A stretch of 64,000 bases of DNA from Sanguinoderma infundibulare (lineage: Eukaryota > Basidiomycota > Agaricomycetes > Polyporales > Polyporaceae). A program made the position numbers and the translations under genes. Shown in pieces: positions 10,227-22,000 of this stretch (positions are counted from its first letter, which is position 1; each line of letters starts with the position of its first letter). The notes below the pieces were generated by a model, which saw only the letters and a list, made by a program, of their open reading frames with translations, did not search any database and was not told where the DNA came from. The stretch is taken from contig JAVLRN010000010.1 in assembly GCA_032821775.1 (NCBI GenBank), forward strand, positions 2,418,001 to 2,482,000. The letters run 5' to 3'.

Positions 10227-10661
10227 ACTTGAACGCCAGTCACCGTCGCCGCTCTTTCTGCCAAGAATGTAACATGCAGATTAGATTGTGAACATTGGCA
10301 TGAGACTTCAGCATGATATGCACCTTGTTTAAGAGTACTTCGGTGGGGTTAGCCCCGGCGCAGCATGTGAACCATCTCAACGTACACGACTTGGAGAAGC
10401 GCCGCTCCCAGCCACACCTCTTTTCGTCGCCGCCATCGCATAGCTCGCTCGGGTGGTGATCCAAGAGATACTCGATCCTGGCTTGAGAAACGAAATAAAT
10501 CCACACAAGCCCGACGGCACTCAGTTACATATGATGCCCCAGCACGACATCCCGAGCAGCGTCCTAACAGACGATATCAGCACGCACACTCTTGGAAACA
10601 CCCATCCCTCACCTTTGACAACCCTCCAAACAAGCATGGATGACCGATGCGACACGACCCA
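10227..10661. other. intergenic, no supported gene
   Basis: An 88-codon minus ORF (10240-10506) with several Cys and Trp is present, but I see no domain or splice evidence. It could carry a 5' exon of the preceding LPPPY gene. Confidence 0.4.
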
Positions 10662-11566
10662 TCAATACTCAGCATACGGTGGCGGGAGCGTTAACCTGGC
10701 ACGTCGAGTCGCACCATCCTCCTCAGCCGTCGAGTCTGGCCGGCCACCAGATAGGCGCACGCCCCCATCCGTCTCGCATACAACAGCTTGCGCCGCGTCC
10801 TCATCCAGTAGCCCGTCTCCAGATGCTAGGTGGCTTGAACGCAGCATCGTGTGGCTCCCGAGCGCCCCACGATCCAAGTCGCCGTTCCGAACCGTGAGTA
10901 CCATGCGTTTCTCCGACATAGTGTTGGGATGTGCGGTCTGGAGAAGCGCTTGGTTTTCCCGCGGAGCATGAGCCCCCGCAACGTCTAGCAGGTATCCGTG
11001 GACGTGGATGAGAGGCAAGCTCGATGTGCTATGAGATGAAATATACCATCCTGCGGATCGGCGCTCCTCGTCGCCAAGGTCGAAGCGGTTCCTGGCAGCC
11101 GAGGGATATGGGCGAAAGGACCTTCCGTCACAGCTGGTGATGATGGATCGTCGAGGTCGAGCTCTAGCAATACCACGCAGATCATAGCATTACCATCAGC
11201 ACCAGGGCAGAACAGGGTGAAAGTCACGTACCGATGACATGCTTCCCCCCGCGGCGCCTGCGCCATAGCATGACCGCCAGCACGCCCACGGTGATCACAA
11301 AGCACGCCGCTCCTACACCAATGCCCACGTCCGCACCGACGGTGAGATGAGAAGTCTAGTACGCTCGGATCAACACCGCGGGCCGACAGAAAGAAGAAGA
11401 CGGAAACGTGGGCATTGCGGCTTACTGAGCGTTGAGCGGCGCCCGGCGTCACCGTGAAGAACACCGTCTTCGTAGTACCGAGAGAGACCGTGATCGATGA
11501 CTCCACATTTGAGGAAAGGTTGCACACAACGTTTGGATCAGAACAGTTGAGGTCTGCTGAGGACAT
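10662..11566 (-). CDS. LPPPY-tailed single-pass membrane protein 2
   Basis: Fitted exons are 11566-11426, 11355-11232 and 11050-10662; introns are 70 and 181 bp and the phases close. Exon 1 gives a short Cys-containing ectodomain piece (SADLNCSDPNVVCNLSS) with Thr-rich stretch. Exon 2 encodes the membrane span GIGVGAACFVITVGVLAVML followed by WRRRRGGK. Exon 3 encodes a cytosolic tail containing TDGGVRLSGGRP and ending LTLPPPYAEY. The intron after the span is phase 1, as in all its relatives in this window. The ectodomain is much shorter than in copy 1; the start codon used is simply the first in-frame Met, and a signal-peptide exon probably lies upstream. A second acceptor at about 11164 would give an acidic tail (ELDLDDPSSP) but then leaves the LPPPY frame. 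Confidence 0.66.
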
Positions 11567-13013
11567 GGAGGAGGAGGAGGAGGGTCAGTGCGTGGTACAA
11601 GGAGGAGGATATTGCTGACAGCTTTCAAGCCGCGGGCCACCTTATCGTCCACTCCGCCTCTTGCACAGGACTCCCCAGTCCAAAGCCCTCGTGACCCCGT
11701 TGGCGCCGATGCGTAGCGGACGAGCTGCGTAAAACGATCTCAATTTAGCGTTTACATCTGGAAAACATCGAATCCGTTCGTCGGAAGCTGTGCTTACCGC
11801 TTCCGCCCTCCGTTGGCAGTGTTTATCGCCGCCAGCATGGCAACCCACGAAAGATATCTGTAAGAAGCAAAACCTTAGAAGAAGATTATATTTATGCATG
11901 CATGTCAGTTAAACAGGAGCACACGATAGGTTGGTCGCAGTATGCAGGCTGGTGTCGACGTCGCGAAGCCTTGCGTTGACAAGAGCATTCAACGCCATCA
12001 AGCTCGCACCGTCGCAAGGCTCGGCAGCCGGTCCACTGCCGGCTCCAAGCTCAGCGCGGCCCTCCTAAGCTCGTAGTATCGTGCCGCCTCCATCAATACT
12101 CCAGTCGTCTGAAACCATACCCTGCGCATACAAGCATCAACACCGACTCATCTACCGCCTACTGTATACGCACGCACCATATAGACACCCCCCAAGTACT
12201 CGGCCATCCGCGAACTCGATCCGTCACATTCGCGACATGCGTCCCCCCTCCCAAAATATGCCCAAAAGGCGCAAATGCTGGGCTTGCCCAAACGATGTAC
12301 CCCGCTGTGCGCATCTTACGCAGGCAAGCACGATGCCCCAACCTCCATCATCGCGTCCAAAGCCCTTCGAGGGCGTTCACCTCTTCCCCCACAGCTCTCG
12401 CTGCACGAGAATCGCCGCAGCTAACCCGCGGTCCGCTTATCAGCCAGCACCCCGTGGGCCCGAGGGCGATCTCTCGGACTCACCGGTCAGCCAAGGACAT
12501 GAATGCCACCATACTCTCTTCTCCCTCCCTCTTCTATCCGGTGAGACGGCGAACTTGAATGCGCCATTCTGTGGGGGGGTATGAGTAGGTGTATGGAGGG
12601 CCAGCAGTCGGAAGCGTTGCGTCCCGATCGATGGAGAGGAATTCACCAAGCCCGATTGCCGTGGGCCGCGTGTCTGGGCCGTCTTCCGAGCCTTGCGCGT
12701 TCTCTCCTCGGACTCGGAGATGCTGAACGTGGATGCATCGTCCACGAGCCCGAGATCACATCAAATACTAGAACACCGACGTCATGGACGCGGGATCAGG
12801 TAAAGGACGTTCAAACCCGAATGCAACGTGCGGCAGCCTCGATATTCGGTGTGATAGCCCTAGAATTACATGTATATGCTCCTGAACGAGGACGATACCA
12901 TAAGCGGTCGTAAGATGTATGCGCACACCCTAGAACGACCATCAACGTACCAAGTAAAAACCCTTCTCCAGAACCCGAACAGCAAACCAACCCATTATAA
13001 TTCGTCCAAACCT
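11567..13013. other. intergenic, one weak minus-strand ORF
   Basis: The most gene-like item is a 101-codon minus ORF at 12440-12745 (begins MDDASTFSISESEERTRKA), rich in Ser and charged residues with no domain. I see no splice partners. The remainder holds only short overlapping frames. Confidence 0.35.
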
Positions 13014-14452
13014 TTACTGCTCAACACACCGAGTGAGCACCTCCTCGACGTAGTCCGCCATGAGCTGGTGTCCCTCCTTGTTCGGATGCCTATACGCGCC
13101 CAACCCAACGCATCAGCATCGCCATCGCACGCATACACCCACACCGAACCACGCACCCAGGAATGTAGTAGAAATAATGGTTCGGATCGTCGCACATCCC
13201 GTCCGTCCCGCAGAACGTCGTCGAGCAGTCCACGATGCACGCGTCCGTGCTCACGTACCCAAACGCCTGGTATCCCGGGTTGCCGTCGAGCACCCCGTCC
13301 CAGATCCGCGCGAACTCGGCGAACGCGAAAGCGAGTTTCGGTCCGGGGGGTTTGCCATCGGTGCCCTCGCCCTGGCCGGTGGAGTTGATGCCGCGCGAGA
13401 GGTCGTAGAGGCCAGAGAAGATCGTCTGGACCATTGCGTCGCCGGTTGGGGTGTGCGTGCCGCGCCCGTAGACGTCCGTGACGAGGAAGTTGCGCGCAGA
13501 GGTGGGCGCAGAGGCGAGGATGCGGATCTGGGCGAGGATCACTTGCGCGGCGGCTTGGAGGTTAGCTACGCCGTCGGCTAGGAACAAGCACGATTAGCAG
13601 AAGTCGAAAGCGGGGACCGATTTTATGCACGAAAGGCTTACACTTGGAGTTCTCATAGTCGCTGTATGCGCGTTTACCCGTCAGCGAACGAATGCGGATG
13701 TCATGCCCGCACAACACTCACTTGATGCCAAAGAAGATGGTGTACAGTGTGGTCTCCGGATCGAGCTTGTTCGACTGTCCGAGGAACGTCTTCACTACGG
13801 GCGCAGTCGGCGCATATAGTCAAGTCAGATCACAACACGCACGCAACGACACTCACTCTGGCCCAGAAAGTCGACTTTCTTGATCGCGCTAGGCCACAAG
13901 CTGAGGTCGGTGCACGCGCCCGATTGCTGTCATACACAATCCTCGTCTCAGCCGGACGCGCACTTACACGCCATGAATTGCAGCACGCACCGCATAATCC
14001 ATCAAGGTTGCGTTGAATGGCGCCGCGAGGTCCTCGACCCACACCCTCCCGTCCGTCGACCTTCCGCCGGCCTCTGCATCCGGAGGAACGATGACAGGTG
14101 GTGGAAGCGGTCCTCCGTCTTGACGGCCGCCATCCGTATACGAGTCCTACCCCGACACAAGCCGACATGAAACTTGGGGTTTCCAAGGAAGATTGTGAGC
14201 TAGCGAACTGACCCCAAAGGCGACTATGGTCTTGATGCGAGGAAAGTCGATGCCCGCATTGACGTCTGAGACGTTGCCAGAGAGGGGGCCACAGACGGGG
14301 GAGACGGCGAGGGTGATGCCATCATTGCCTTGCCGTGCAATCTTCGACGGACGCGCGAGGACGCGGGCACCAGGACGAGAGAGGCGAAGACCAGACACAG
14401 GCGCGAGGGAAAGGGAGAGGGCGAGTGCGAGGAGCCCAGCGAGGTGCTTCAT
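13014..14452 (-). CDS. secreted GDSL/SGNH esterase (CE16-like acetylesterase)
   Basis: Seven exons (14452-14213, 14146-13991, 13926-13857, 13794-13722, 13661-13642, 13577-13157, 13089-13014) with introns of 60-67 bp give 351 residues. The N-terminus MKHLAGLLALALSLSLAPVS is a signal peptide. Block I is AFGDSYTDGG with the nucleophile Ser82, created exactly at the exon 1/2 join. Block III is FFGINDYE (Asn180). The last exon completes PGHPNKEGHQLMADYVEE with the block V His328. This arrangement is that of fungal SGNH hydrolases of the CE16 type, which remove acetyl or other acyl groups from sugars and oligosaccharides outside the cell. The exact substrate cannot be read from sequence. Exon 5 is only 20 nt. 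A decayed paralogue lies 7 kb away at 21.1-22.0 kb. Confidence 0.88.
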
Positions 14453-15472
14453 CGTCAGGCACCAGCTTCACGAGTCCCCGAGCACACAAGGCTCGCGAGC
14501 ACGGGGTGGAAGCCGGTGCTATAAAAGCCTGCGCGTGCGTCCCATGATAGCGCATACATCGACGTTGAACGTTGAGGACCATGTGGACGACAGCGAGGAA
14601 GTGGAGCGCGGGCCTAGTCGTTGTCTGATGGAGAACGAGAGAAGCGGGAAGTCGAAGAGCATATGCGAGCATGCCGACTCGGAAAGAGCTCAAAGCAGGT
14701 CGCTCTTACGCCGGATGAGAGCCAGGAGCGAGCACGAGGACACGATACGCGGCGAGGCAGACCAATGCGGGTGGCATCGGCCAGCAAGCCAGGCGGGGAA
14801 GCATGCTCGCCGTCATTCGATCAACGTCAAGAGCAGGACGCTCGGGACACCTGGGCGGCTCTGGGCGGTCGCTGCCGTCACCGCCACCGACCGTGGGATC
14901 GGCGACCGGCCCGTACTCAAGAGACCCCGCGTCAAACCAGGTCAAGCCATTCCACGCGTCCTCGCCAATCTACTCGCGTCCAAAGCTTCGTCATCTCGGC
15001 CGCGGATGCTGCTCGAGAGAGACGGCTACACTCTCCTTTGGTGACATTGGCTCCCTACTGCAGAACTACAACACGGGATACATCAAGTCTTTGCGGTGAC
15101 GGAAATGTGATCAAACAGTGAGCTTACGTCATGTGGTTCTTCTCGAACAACGTTCTCGGACGAGAACTGGACGAGAATGTTCAATGCAGAGAGATGGGGC
15201 AGGCAGATACATCATACTATACTGAACCGTTCCGAAAGCCTAATGTAGATGGGAACTCAGAGGAATGGCACCGGAGAAAAGATGTGCATAGTTATATGCA
15301 CCGGAGATGACAATATGCCCACACTTTGTAGGCGGCACTGCATAGAACAACACAGACAAATTCAACGCTTTTGGACCTCCCTCGCCTCAACAGGATCACT
15401 GGACGGAAAAATTAGTCAGATGCCGGGCAGGTAATCGCATCCCCAACACCCGGACTCACATGTACCTCAAGC
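14453..15472. other. promoter side of the esterase gene; no other gene seen
   Basis: About 65 bp upstream of the esterase ATG the minus strand has a weak TATA-like CTTTTATAG. Several plus-strand ORFs here are Arg-rich frames of high-G+C DNA opposite the esterase start and carry no domain. Confidence 0.4.
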
Positions 15473-17130
15473 CTATCCAAAGTGCGAACAATAGGGAGGC
15501 GGGAGAGTAGACCCGTCGGATATGGTCTCTTGGTCGAAGTTGTCCGAGTGAGCTTCCCCGGGCCTCCCTCCAGCCAGCCTCACACCTCCATCTATTTCAT
15601 GTCGTGTGCCACTGCGGTGTTCAGTACTCCGTCCGGAGGGGATGGCGACCGTCCCAATCGCGGGATCCCTTTCGGAAGCGTTCTGTGCACTAGATGCAGG
15701 AACAGGTCTGCTTCCAAGGTCCCGGAGCGGTTTTTCGGTTATGACAGATCCAATCATACTTTCACCACGGCGAGGGTGCGAATCAGCAACGCGATCCCCT
15801 GGCACGACACCTGCATCGACGACAGCGAGCTCGGGCATCAGCGAACCTGTCCGGAAAACAGACATTAGTCACCATACGGCGAAGAGCCGACCGTCTCTGA
15901 GCCACTCACTGTATGCGCGCGTTCGCGTTCCTTCGATCGTCCCACAGCTGCTTCGATATTCCTTGCGATCGAAATCTGCAGACAGCAGTGGTCCTAGAGA
16001 CGCAGATCGAATTTGACCACAAGCCGCTTTTAGAAGCCCAGCTTGAACGCGAAGGCGAGCGATACGCACCTATGAACGGTTCTGTGCCCGCCGACCGTGT
16101 CGTGAGCGTCCTGCGTTGCTTGATGAACAGAACCGCGGCCACGCTCAGACAGATTGCAGCAACGCCCATTCCGACCGCAATTCCAACAATAGTACCCGTG
16201 TTGAGATGAGACGCAGCTCCAACCGATGAGAAAGATGAGGTCGGCAAAGAAATGGTGGAAGTCAATGATGGGATGAATGTAAAGGTGACTGTAGGACCGC
16301 TGGTTGAAGCTGGTCCAGGAGCGTTACTGACAGAGAGCGGGCGCGAGAGTGTCGAGCTCGTGGCTGATGCGGGTGGCGTTCTCGAAGCTGTGGTGGAGAG
16401 GGCCGATTTAGGATCTGGGACTTCGCTCCTACTGGCAGTCGAAACGATGCCTGTCTGCGAGCCGCCTTGCGGCAGAGTCGGAGTGGGGACACTGGTCGTA
16501 GGATCGGGAGTGGAATGCGTTGAAGCCGCAGTAGAAGATGTAGTCGAGGAAGTGGATATCTAAGTATGAACACAAACATCAATCGATAAAGCGATGACTC
16601 TCGCATTAGCAGCACTTACTTCAGTGAAGGACCGGAAGGTGGTTGTGGCAGACGTGATGGAATCAGTCTCAATAATGATGGGCGCGGGAGGTCCGAAGCG
16701 CTTGGCATTGAAGGACAAATGTTGTTCTGGGAGGCCATTGAAGGCAAGGTCTTCCGACAAAGACGTCGGCTGTAGGCGACCAACGACCTGGACATGCACC
16801 ATAGACGATACAAATGTCGTGCCTTGTTCAGAACAAGGGATAGAGGGCGGGAAGTATGAGTACATGGTGCGCTGGATGAGATTTGAGCAGGGGCAAGCGA
16901 CGCAGAAAGTCTCGGGAACGGCATACCGACCGCTACCTGTTCAATATAAATCGTCGCCAGCGCCTGCAGATATCATGTTTCAAGCATAGTCGGGACTTCT
17001 ATCTAGGATGGCATTGATAGTGTTGATCGTAGAAAGTGGTAATTTGCACCCGCGCAGACTATGTCGGAGATATTGTGGTGTAGAGCTGCTTCTATGGCTG
17101 GATTAACGAGTGGAGCACAAGGAGGGTTGA
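15473..17130 (-). CDS. LPPPY-tailed single-pass membrane protein 3
   Basis: The best-resolved member of the family. Fitted exons run from about 17130 to 17050, then 16936-16620, 16559-16070 and 15846-15473; the last intron is 223 bp, the same length as in copy 1. The ectodomain has a Cys-bearing part (PPCAPLVNPAIEAALHHN, then RYAVPETFCVACPCSN) followed by a Ser/Thr/Pro-rich stalk. One span follows (TIVGIAVGMGVAAICLSVAA) with IKQRR after it. The cytosolic tail of about 130 residues contains EIDGGVRLAGGRPGE and ends DGSTLPPPYCSHFG. A branch-point-like TGACTAATG precedes the last acceptor. The extreme 5' end with the signal peptide is not resolved. A plausible role is as a cell-surface protein whose tail recruits WW-domain partners; this is inference from the motif alone. 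Confidence 0.74.
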
Positions 17131-17233
17131 CGGGACAGCGCTGAAGATAACAGAGAGCAGAGCCACTGAGCGGACGTCACGGTGTGTGTGGCTTGGTGCT
17201 GAACACGGTTATTTGTATGCAACCTGAAGCTCT

Positions 17234-17827
17234 TCAAGACGAGCCAGCACAACGCATCCGGGCCGCGACATTGGCAAGACAACCCCTCCAGAGAGTGACA
17301 CTCTGTCCTAGACAGATCATCAGCGCCCAGATGTATACGACATCTCGCGGGCATCTTAAGAAGCAAAGAATAAAAACCACACTCACCACATATATCAAAC
17401 CATCCCGGGGGACCGCTCTTCTGCCCCACCCAGGCTTCCAAACTTGTACCCCGCCCAATCCACACTCAGCACCGTCTTCGCGCCCCCGCATCCATGCGGT
17501 CATTCCCAAGCCTTGAATGCTACCACCGCGCTCTTCGTGCTCCTCAAGTCCCGCGGACACACTAGTGTACGCTGCCATCATGACCTGACAATCACTCGTG
17601 GCCGCAGAGAAGAGAGGTGGGATAGTGATGGAAGACGGCGTCGTGGGGTGCGAGAGGGACGTGACGGACGGTATCATTGCGGACGGCATCATGGCGCGGC
17701 TGTCAAACTGGCACACGGTACGAATAGTTGACACCGCGAACACTGTTGCACCGCATTGAGAGAGTGCAAGGTCGACGAACGGCTTCGACGTCGTCGTCTG
17801 GCGCGAACATAGTGAGTACATGCACAC
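17234..17827 (-). CDS. unrecognised ORF with one hydrophobic stretch
   Basis: A 197-codon minus frame containing LALSQCGATVFAVSTIRTVC, a Ser/Thr/Pro segment, and a hydrophobic run (LIYVVSVVFILCFL). An upstream piece at about 17865-17940 (ANTYTCGLDGTDVGRQNGVC) could be an earlier exon, as a GTACGT donor and a CAG acceptor lie between them. I do not recognise a family. It may be a small secreted Cys-containing protein or a chance frame. Confidence 0.25.
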   Translation of the reverse strand: MCMYSLCSRQTTTSKPFVDLALSQCGATVFAVSTIRTVCQFDSRAMMPSAMIPSVTSLSHPTTPSSITIPPLFSAATSDCQVMMAAYTSVSAGLEEHEERGGSIQGLGMTAWMRGREDGAECGLGGVQVWKPGWGRRAVPRDGLIYVVSVVFILCFLRCPRDVVYIWALMICLGQSVTLWRGCLANVAARMRCAGSS

Positions 17828-19196
17828 AGGCGCGGGCTACAGCAAGGCGCACGTACAATCGTTCCGGGACAAACGCCATTTTGACGTCCCACGTCCGTAC
17901 CGTCGAGCCCGCAGGTGTATGTGTTCGCGCCCGAAGACGACACTGGACATGTGCGCTGGGTGCCTCGTTAGAAACGCTCCCGACGCTGTACATTTTCGTG
18001 GAAGGGCTGCGTCAACTCCGTTGCCCAGCGGGAGTGACCGTGTCCAAGACCACTCCTACGCCGTGGCCACCTGCACTGAAACCCGACTTACACCGTTGGG
18101 TTTGAGCGGCACGCCTCTAACGGAAGACTTGGCCGCTGACCATTGTTGGTGAATCTTGCATACATTGAAGGGGAACTCGGCGGCGGGCTTTGTATGAGAA
18201 GATAGAAACGCGCAAAAGTCGATACTGGAAGATAGCACAGCCTATCGATGATGCAACGGTTGACGTTCAACGAGCAGAACCGGCCGCGCTAAGTGGAGCC
18301 TGGAATTGTAGGTAGCGTAGCTTGCTATTACCCCGGATGAGCCTACGCGGGATACTAGTTGGATGATCGCGAGATGTTGAAGAGGGGGCTGGACAGCAAG
18401 CCAGGCGGTGATGCCGCACCTGTCCCTCCCTTAACGCGTAAGAGCGGGGCAGACATTTAGTACGCATGAATTTGAAAGGGAATGCGCAATTTGCACTGTT
18501 GGGGAAAAGATCAACGGCGGGGCCCAGAAGCTGCCTAGGAGACATACGCACCTCTGAGACACCTCTATGTAGGCCATGCTGCCCAGTACTGCAGTGTATA
18601 GCTCCTCTACATCAGCCCATACACGCTATCCTGAGCTAATAAAGCTCCTTCAAGTTGGTTCTGGAATGAAAGCGTTGAAGGGCCTTCCAGCTCCTGGCTC
18701 TCGAGAGTCGACATTGGCCGGTTTTGACGGTGACCTCTACGCTCTGTGTGCCTCACGAATGACAATTTTCAAGTGAGTATTAGTCTGCGTGACCGATCCT
18801 AGAACTTGGAGACAAAGAGAAAGCGAGCGCGAAGGACAAGTCCAAGACAGAGACCGTCTTCGGAAAAGCTCGAGTCGTCACCAAGAACATGAGCGTCTAT
18901 GTTACCGAAAGCGGACAATGACGTCATCGCACTGGCCACCCTTCGGATCAAACTCGTCCACCGGCAAAAGCTCACAAAGTCCCAGTGCTGCCGTCGTCAC
19001 CGACGAGATACAGGATTCAGACATGTCAGGGCCATGACAGCGCCCCATTGGTATTCTCAGAAAGCAAACGAGTATATCCCTAGCGATGCGACCGAAACAA
19101 AAGACGTGACGAGCAATACAACAAGCACACAGGATAACGAATGTCCCCATTCAACCCAAAGAGGAAAAAGGGCAAAATGGTACGAGTCGGAAGTAC
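17828..19196. other. intergenic, no supported gene
   Basis: Only short frames on both strands without domains. The possible exon near 17.9 kb is discussed with the preceding ORF. Confidence 0.4.
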
Positions 19197-20480
19197 TCAG
19201 TTGGTGGTGGGGTGCGTAAACTGCGTCTCTGCGAAGCCCACTCGCGCCCTCTGGGCGTCGTACGCGTAGTAGAACCGCTCGATGAACGTGAAGCCGTCGA
19301 TGAAGTCGAGGCCGAACACACCAGACGGCCAGCCGATGTCGCCCACGATGAGGTAGATGGCGTTCGGCTCGCCACCGATGTACGTGTTCAGCTGCGAAAC
19401 GATTCGAACGCGGGCGTGTCAGTAAGGAGCAAGGCAACACCGAGACCGCGACGAAGACGAAAAGGCGCGAGATACGTACAGAGCGGGGCCAGATCTGCGC
19501 GTTCGGCGTGAGCTCGTAGTTCTTGTTGCCGATGTGGAAGAAGAGACTCTCGAAGCTTCGCATATTGCACGGCGGTGATCTTGAGCAGCCAAGTGGCGGG
19601 GTCCGGAACGCCCCCCGTCGCTGCCTCATACTTCCTGAACGCGTCTGTTTCCAGCGAGAAAACACACATCGGTCAGTTGGTTTCTGTTCTACTCAGGAAA
19701 TGTGAGCCACTAACCGCTAGCGATGAGGATGAGGGTGGTGCCCGCGTCGGTGACGCCAGCCGTAGAGGAGAGGATGGGCGTGCCAGAAGGGCCGTAGGTG
19801 ATCGACTGGTCGAGGCCGACGTACACAGACGAAGGGTATCTGGTGGTGATCGGGCTATACACGTGTCTATCAGCCACACTCAGAAGCGACACGACGGTCA
19901 AGCCTGGACGTACACGTATGAGATGTTGCCAACGAACTTGCGGTCGTCGACGCCACCGAACGTCAGCTCGCCGTTAGTAATAGACTCCACCGTCGTCGGC
20001 TCGAACGAGATCCTGATGACGTCGTCAATCGAACCCTGGGCAAACGCGTTGTCGCGGACGGTGGGGATCTCGTACCCAGACGTGGTCGTGCCCCGAGTGA
20101 GGTAGACGGGGCCGAGACCGAGAATGCCGTCTACGCCTTGGAAGCCGACCGAGGTCGAGGCGACACCGACGCCCTGCTTCTTGACAACGAGGTCGCCAAT
20201 CGTCACAGTGTCGATGTACTCCTCCCCAAAAAATGAACCTGAGCCGTACACGACTGCCTACAAGTTCAAATCCGCACGTGAACGACCGTCCGCAAGGAAG
20301 AGATAAGATATGCCACGACGAGAACTCGGACTTACCACCCTCTCGCCCGTAACGACGGGATGGTAAGAATCGCACCAACGTCCGTACCTGTAGAGCCCGT
20401 GCCGTGTATCGGGATGGCACGGCCCTTTGATGCGGCTCGGACCGAGAGAGAGAGAGGGTTTAATGTAATCTGAACGGTGC
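19197..20480 (-). pseudogene. A1 (pepsin-type) aspartic protease relic, catalytically broken
   Basis: Splice-consistent pieces are 20258-19914, 19854-19715, 19644-19480 and 19391-19197, plus a degraded first-domain piece near 20360-20450. Recognisable are YGSGSFFGEEYIDTVTIGD and GVDGILGLGPVYLT of the N-lobe, GELTFGGVDDRKFVG, and the C-lobe ending AIYLIVGDIGWPSGVFGL, FTFIERFYYAYD and a TGA stop. This is the polyporopepsin-like pattern of basidiomycete secreted proteases. Damage: the first active-site motif reads GTGST, Gly replacing the catalytic Asp; the second reads DAGTT, where the family has D-T/S-G; one base is missing just after the first motif; one extra base lies near 19554 before FHIGNKNYELTPNAQ. 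No propeptide or signal peptide is recognisable. Sequencing error could explain a frameshift but not both motif changes. Confidence 0.8.
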
Positions 20481-21139
20481 GCACAGTGAGCGTTACACAT
20501 GCGCATACACGCCAGCCCAACCGGACATACGCACCGTCGCTCCAGCACACGCCGTTCCCAGCGCGATGTCCGCCTCCATCAGCCGTGGGTTCCCGTGCCG
20601 GAAGTCGTCTGTGCTAGAATCTTCTTAGTTTCACCCCTCGGGGCCCCATGCTTCCACTCCGCGGAGCCGAGGAAATCCACGAAGACGCACCGGCAACTCT
20701 GAATCATGCACATGAATGCGATCGCCTCCTTCTCCGTCTTCTTCTCTCTGATTAAACGGCGATAATCGAACGCACCGTTCTGTTGGTGCGAGGGGCAATC
20801 GGGACCATCGGGCTGAGATTACAGAACGTCGGGGCCAGAAGGGAAACCCCAGGCCGTCATTACCGGGCTTGTTCCGAGCCTCGCGCACAACCTGGAGCTT
20901 TTCCCATCAAACGAGGATGAAGACCGAGGACGTCCGATTGCAAGGCTTGGGGTCAGACTGGGGTTACCGATCGAGTACATCAGACGGCCGCACACGCGCA
21001 GTCAAAGTCCACAGTGTGGTATGAACCTCCGGAATCGTTTGATGACCCCGGAAGTACATAAATCCACCCCTGTATGCGCATTTGTAAGGGAATTCTGACT
21101 ATCAGAGCAGCGGCGTGGACGTACCATGCCCCATTCAGA
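20481..21139. other. no clear gene; possible eroded 5' part of the protease
   Basis: Minus strand contains a short coherent stretch near 20540-20610 (GNPRLMEADIALGTACAGAT) that ends at a GTGCGT donor. I cannot place it in the protease or in any family. Confidence 0.3.
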
Positions 21140-22000
21140 CACTCGCTTATCCACAACACGAGAGCCCCTCGTCGTAGTCCGCGGTACATCGGTAGCATTC
21201 CAAATTCAACGCCTGTATGCGCCGTGTTTATCAGCATCCCACGCATATGATTAAATCCCCTTTCGAAGGTCAAACGCACGTAACGAGGAACATCGTAAGG
21301 GTCCGCATCATCGCACATCCCGTCCGTCCGACAGAACGTCGTCGGATGCCCCGCAATGCACACGTCCATAACTCATGCTCACATGCCCAAACACCTGATA
21401 CGGGGGGTCGCCAAGTAGTCGCCATCGAGAAGCCCGCCTGAGATTCGCGCGAACTCCGCAAACGGAGGTCTTGCTAGGTCTTGGGACTTCCTATCGATCG
21501 CATCACGCTGTCCAGTAGTAGTAGAGTTATTGCCGCGTGAGATGCTGTGTAGCCTCGAGACCCCCGAGAAGGTTGTCTGGACAACCACATCGGCAACAAG
21601 GCGGCGTTCCTGAGGCCAGTGCAGGGGCGGAGATGCAGGTGTGAGGAAGGATCACTTCGACGACAGCGTGGCGTTTGCGTCGTTGTCGGCTGCACATGAA
21701 AATGCTGAATTTCCGATGTATGCGCGCCGGACGTACTTTTGGAGGGTCCCACAGGGATTGTACGCTCAAGCGGACCCAAGTGCCATGGGTGCGTTAAATT
21801 CAATGTTGAAGAAGATGGAGGACCACATCACATCTTTAGGGCTGGATTGTTCGACTGGCCATGGGCTCCTTGGGCTACGCAGCATACAGTCAGGCAAACG
21901 ATCACGACATCAATTCCGCGATCCAATGTCACTCACTTAGCTCAAGGCAGTCAACATTCTTGATGGCACTCGGCCACATACCGCGATCTGTGCATGCGCA
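21140..22000 (-). pseudogene. decayed paralogue of the CE16/GDSL esterase
   Basis: Segments align in order to the intact gene at 13-14.5 kb. Near 21.96 kb is MWPSAIKNVDCLEL (intact: LWPSAIKKVDFLGQ). Near 21.8 kb DNA matches the exon encoding GQSNKLDPETTLYTIFFGIN. Near 21.6 kb is an eroded match to the start of exon 6. At 21.4-21.6 kb the protein shows FAEFARISGGLLDGD (intact: FAEFARIWDGVLDGN). At 21.3 kb PTTFCRTDGMCDDADPY matches STTFCGTDGMCDDPNHY. Near 21.19 kb is an eroded copy of the last exon. There are multiple frameshifts and stops and no intact block I. The copy keeps both exon and intron-like spacing, so it arose by DNA duplication, not retroposition. Confidence 0.82.

Noticed and set aside
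20540..20610. Short conserved-looking minus exon as the first exon of the aspartic protease
   Set aside because: Its sequence does not match a propeptide or the N-lobe of A1 proteases, and I could not connect the frames.
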